Made by a program: the position numbers and the translations under genes. The notes beneath the pieces were generated by a model. The model ran no database searches. It was not told the DNA's origin and was given only the letters and a program-made list of their open reading frames with translations. A stretch of DNA of 14,900 nt from Pseudomonadota bacterium (GTDB lineage Bacteria > Myxococcota_A > Polyangia > Haliangiales > Haliangiaceae), in contig JAEYYV010000408.1 of the NCBI GenBank assembly GCA_023428295.1, forward strand, positions 1 through 14,900, given 5' to 3'. Below, piece by piece: positions 12,615 through 14,900 of the stretch (its first letter is position 1; each line of letters begins with the position of its first letter).

Positions 12615-12619
12615 TTATG
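12602..12619. promoter_or_regulatory. 18-bp perfect palindrome, likely ArsR-family operator
   Basis: CATAACCTATAGGTTATG is a perfect palindrome whose centre is the -10 box of the operon promoter. It stands 17 bases before the repressor's start codon. A dimeric winged-helix repressor bound there would block RNA polymerase, so autorepression by the ArsR-type protein is the natural inference. Confidence 0.75.
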
Positions 12620-12636
12620 AAACCACGAGGTAATGC

Positions 12637-12993
12637 ATGTCGCTCGATCGTCTCGACGTCACCTTCGCCGCGCTCGCGGATCCGACGCGCCGCGCGATCC
12701 TGGCGAGGCTGGCACGCGGCGATGCATCGGTGCTCGAGCTCGCCGCTCCGTTCTCGATGAGCCAGCCAGCCATCTCCAAGCACATCAAGGTGCTCGAGAG
12801 AGCGGGGCTCGTCTCGCGCGGACGCGATGCGCAGCGCCGCCCGGTGCATCTCGAGCCCGCGCCGCTGCGCGAGGCCAACGAGTACCTGCTCCGCTATCGC
12901 GAGATCTGGGAGGCGCGGTTCGATCGCCTCGACGCGCTCCTCGAGAACCTGAAGCAGGCCGACAAGAGGAAGCCCAAGAAAGGCGGGCGCTGA
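12637..12993 (+). CDS. ArsR-family winged-helix repressor (SRPBCC-associated type)
   Basis: The 118-residue product opens with the family signature FAALADPTRRAILARLARGD (10-29). Its helix-turn-helix has recognition helix SQPAISKHIKVL (42-53), followed by a winged region GLVSRGRDAQRRPVHL. There is no CxC or other metal-binding cysteine pattern, so it is not a classic metal sensor; it belongs to the type usually paired with SRPBCC (AHSA1) proteins. The C-terminal helix EIWEARFDRLDALLENL is the likely dimer interface. The start at 12637 has a GAGG SD at 12627. It is the first gene of an operon: its TGA (12991-12993) overlaps the next ATG. The 18-bp palindrome at 12602 is its likely operator. The inducer is unknown. 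Confidence 0.92.
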   Translation: MSLDRLDVTFAALADPTRRAILARLARGDASVLELAAPFSMSQPAISKHIKVLERAGLVSRGRDAQRRPVHLEPAPLREANEYLLRYREIWEARFDRLDALLENLKQADKRKPKKGGR

Positions 12994-13370
12994 TGCGCAA
13001 CGCCGTCCAGCCGCTGCTCGTCATGTCGCGCGTTTTCGATGCGCCGCGCGAGGAGGTCTTCACCGAGTGGTGCGACCCCGCGCGCCTCGCACGGTGGTGG
13101 GAGATGCGCCGTGACGGTCGCCGCCGTCCGGACCTCGATCGATACTCCGTCTCGATCTGCGCCGTCGTTGCACCGGAGCGCATCGTGTTTCTGTGGGGCG
13201 GCAGGCACGCCGACACCACGACCCTCATCACCATTGTTTTCGTCGAGGACGGCGCGCGAACGCGCTGGAAGCTCGAGCAGTCGATCGCGCGATCACCGTG
13301 GTGGTGCGCCGCGCTCGATCGGCTGGACGAGGTTCTCGACCGTTCGCAACACCCAGGAGTACTCGCGTGA
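12993..13370 (+). CDS. SRPBCC/AHSA1-family protein, shortened
   Basis: The 125-residue product has the start of an SRPBCC (START-like) fold, MSRVFDAPREEVFTEW followed by PARLARWWEM. It also has the family's later parts: CAVVAPERIVFLW, a strand TTLITIVFVEDGARTRWKLE and a C-terminal helix WCAALDRLDEVLDRS. The segment between WW and the APERIV strand is about 20-25 residues shorter than usual: the block that normally contains a CEIDxRxGG-type strand is replaced by a short Arg-rich stretch. The ligand pocket may therefore be altered. It starts in a TGATG overlap with the repressor gene and ends in a GTGA overlap with the second SRPBCC gene, so all three are translationally coupled. Ligand unknown. 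Confidence 0.82.
   Translation: MRNAVQPLLVMSRVFDAPREEVFTEWCDPARLARWWEMRRDGRRRPDLDRYSVSICAVVAPERIVFLWGGRHADTTTLITIVFVEDGARTRWKLEQSIARSPWWCAALDRLDEVLDRSQHPGVLA
13355..13359 (+). promoter_or_regulatory. Ribosome binding site AGGAG supporting GTG start 13367
   Basis: AGGAG ends seven bases before GTG 13367, a good spacing, and favours this start over ATG 13379. Confidence 0.65.
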
Positions 13371-13837
13371 AGAACACCATGAAGCTGTCGCTGCCGACCG
13401 AAACCTCCATCTTGCTCGAGCGCGAGTTTGCCGCGCCGCGCGCGCTGCTCTGGCGCACGCTCAGCGAGCCCGACCTCGTGCGCCAATGGTGGGGCTGCGC
13501 CGAGGCCCCGATGACCCGGTGCGAGATCGACTTCCGCGTCGGCGGGAAGTGGCGCTTCGAGCTGTCACTCCCCGACGGAAAGATCATGGGGCAGAGCGGC
13601 GAGTACCTCGAGATCGAGAAGCCCGATCGCCTCGTGAACACCGAGAGCATGGACGGCTACGAAGGCTCGGTGCACGTCACGTACACGCTCGTCGAAGCGA
13701 ATGCGAGGACCACGCTGACGTGCCTGACCGAGTGCCACACGGCGCAGGTGCGCGACATCATCGTGTCGTCGGGTATGGAGAGCGGCGCTGCGCGGTCGTA
13801 CGACCAGCTCGAAGCGCTCGTGCGTTCGCTCCTCTAG
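13367..13837 (+). CDS. SRPBCC/AHSA1-family protein
   Basis: The 156-residue product is a full-length AHSA1-type SRPBCC protein. ILLEREFAAPRALLWRTLS leads to a PDLVRQWWG segment, then CEIDFRVGGKWRFELSLPDG and GEYLEIEKPDRLVNTES. Next come VHVTYTLVEANARTTLTCLT and a C-terminal helix with SGMESGAARSYDQLEALV. The GMExGxxxSxxxL helix is typical of this family. Such proteins have a hydrophobic cavity for a small ligand; function here is unknown. The GTG start at 13367 is supported by AGGAG at 13355-13359 and by the four-base overlap with the preceding stop; ATG 13379 is an alternative. The last gene of the repressor operon, it meets the sigma factor gene tail to tail with overlapping stop codons. 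Confidence 0.9.
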   Translation: MKNTMKLSLPTETSILLEREFAAPRALLWRTLSEPDLVRQWWGCAEAPMTRCEIDFRVGGKWRFELSLPDGKIMGQSGEYLEIEKPDRLVNTESMDGYEGSVHVTYTLVEANARTTLTCLTECHTAQVRDIIVSSGMESGAARSYDQLEALVRSLL

Positions 13838-14900
13838 TCGCGGGGACGAATGATCGGCACCGCGCTGCACGACGCGGCCTTGTCCAGGAGCAGCGCACGC
13901 TCGCGCACGTTCTTGGTCATGGACGCGGCGCGTTCGAGCTCCGTGCGAGCCTCGACGAGGCGCCCGAGCTTGAGGAGCAGGTCGCCGCGCACGCTCGGCA
14001 AGAGGTGATAGTCGGCGAGGGCAGGGACATCGACGAGCGAATCGGCGATGGCGAGCCCGGCCGCTGGGCCAAACGCCATCGAGACGGCGACGGCGCGATT
14101 GAGCTCGACGATCGGCGATCGCGTGAGCTGCACGAGCGCCTCGTAGATCGCCGCGATCCGCGTCCAGTCCGTCTCGCTCGCCGTCTTGGCCCGTGCGTGA
14201 CACGCGGCGATCGCCGCTTGCAGTACGTACGAGCCTTGGCCGGTCGCGGCTTCGGCGCGAGCGAGCGCGGCGAGCCCTCGGCGGATGAGCAGCTGGTCCC
14301 ATCGCGCGCGGTTCTGATCGAGCAAGAGGATCGGCGTGCCGTCGGGCTTGGTGCGCGCTCGCATGCGCGACGCCTGGATCTCCATCAACGCGACGAGCCC
14401 GTGCACCTCGGCCTCGTTCGGCGCGAGCTCCGCGAGGATGCGCCCGAGGCGCAGCGCGTCCTCGCATAGGCCCGGTCGGGTCCAGTGTTCGCCGCCGGTG
14501 GCCGAGTAGCCCTCGTTGAACACGAGGTAGACCACCTCGAGCACCGACGCGAGGCGCGGCGCGAGATCCTCGCCGCGCGGCACCTCGTACGCCACGCCCT
14601 CGTCGGCGAGCGCCTTCTTCGCGCGCACGATGCGCTGCGCGATCGTCGCCTCGGGCGTCACGAACGCACGCGCGATCTCCTCGGTGGTCAGTCCGCCGAG
14701 GAGTCGCAGCGTCAGCGCCACGCGCGCCTCCCGCGAGAGCACCGGGTGGCAGCAGGTGAAGATCAGGCGCAAGAGGTCATCGCCGACGTCGTCGTCGAGC
14801 TTCGCCTCGAGCAGCTCGACGGTGCGATCCGGCATCGCCGAGATCTCCGCGCCGATCTGCTCGTGCTTGCAATCTACCAGCTTCGCTCTCCGTGCGCGAT
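13834..14900 (-). CDS. ECF42-type RNA polymerase sigma factor with TPR-like C-terminal extension (5' end outside the window)
   Basis: About 354 residues are visible and the frame is still open at the window edge, so the start and the sigma2 region are missing. The visible N-terminal part contains GDDLLRLIFTCCHPVLS. It then shows a sigma4-like promoter-binding helix-turn-helix, ALTLRLLGGLTTEEIARAF then PEATIAQRIVRAKKAL. After it comes the DUF6596-type extension with VYLVFNEGYSATGG, and a long helical repeat region (NRARWDQLLIRRGLAALARA, LPSVRGDLLLKLGRLVEARTE). This layout is that of the ECF42 group, which lacks a classical anti-sigma factor. ECF42 genes usually neighbour genes for YCII/DGPF-domain proteins, which would have to lie beyond 14900. 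The Met at 14835 is internal, since the family's sequence continues upstream in frame. Confidence 0.9.
   Translation of the reverse strand, partial: RARRAKLVDCKHEQIGAEISAMPDRTVELLEAKLDDDVGDDLLRLIFTCCHPVLSREARVALTLRLLGGLTTEEIARAFVTPEATIAQRIVRAKKALADEGVAYEVPRGEDLAPRLASVLEVVYLVFNEGYSATGGEHWTRPGLCEDALRLGRILAELAPNEAEVHGLVALMEIQASRMRARTKPDGTPILLLDQNRARWDQLLIRRGLAALARAEAATGQGSYVLQAAIAACHARAKTASETDWTRIAAIYEALVQLTRSPIVELNRAVAVSMAFGPAAGLAIADSLVDVPALADYHLLPSVRGDLLLKLGRLVEARTELERAASMTKNVRERALLLDKAASCSAVPIIRPRD

Noticed and set aside
13039..14469. A 476-residue plus-strand open frame crossing the SRPBCC and sigma genes
   Set aside because: It overlaps three recognisable genes in the wrong frame or strand.
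1..14900. CRISPR arrays, tRNA or rRNA genes, phage or toxin-antitoxin cassettes
   Set aside because: I saw no regularly spaced repeats, no cloverleaf-like segments and no recognisable genes of these systems.

Overview
The window looks like a chromosomal segment of a GC-rich Gram-negative bacterium, most plausibly a myxobacterium-like member of the Myxococcota. This is an inference from the strong G/C bias at third codon positions, the many short-signal lipoproteins (five here), and the gene mix: ECF42-type sigma factor, ArsR plus SRPBCC genes, DUF2243, DinB and an exported lactonase-fold protein. No rRNA, tRNA, CRISPR array or intact mobile element was seen.

Layout. Positions 1-1190 hold the decayed right part of an IS21-like element: istA and istB remnants with frameshifts, an in-frame internal deletion in istB, and a repeat-rich putative end. 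Directly after it come an exported M49-like zinc peptidase lipoprotein (1208-3061) and an unrecognised conserved-looking protein (3086-3634). A minus-strand YdeI/OmpD-associated (DUF1905) gene follows (3631-4074). A hairpin-forming palindromic cluster lies in the divergent gap before a small CxxC membrane protein, which is translationally coupled to a DUF2243 membrane protein (4175-4881). A DinB-like protein (4823-5335, minus) and a prokaryotic ionotropic glutamate receptor-like channel (5407-6501) are divergent. A minus-strand two-gene operon (6502-9644) encodes a large alpha/beta-hydrolase lipoprotein and, through a GTGA overlap, a PLP-dependent alanine racemase-fold deaminase/aldolase. The plus strand then carries a small lipoprotein, a 3-mercaptopyruvate-type sulfurtransferase and a lipoprotein with two CxxCH haem motifs (9718-11422). 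A lactonase-fold lipoprotein (11424-12545, minus) is divergent from an operon of an ArsR-type repressor and two SRPBCC/AHSA1 proteins (12637-13837), which has a well-formed promoter with an 18-bp palindromic operator over its -10 box. The window ends inside an ECF42-like sigma factor (minus).

Two organisational themes stand out. First, several genes have no Shine-Dalgarno sequence but carry a TAnnnT -10-like box ending 6-8 bases before the ATG, the geometry expected of leaderless transcripts; other genes (9718, 12637, 13367) have clear SD sequences. Second, all five convergent gene pairs abut or overlap, one by 59 bp, leaving no room for intrinsic terminators between them.

The most interesting single gene is the glutamate receptor-like channel. 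It has the GluR0-like order (signal peptide, S1, TM1, pore loop, TM2, S2), but its pore loop reads SGGCD, resembling the Q-G-C-D segment of animal AMPA receptors, where GluR0 has the potassium filter TVGYGD.
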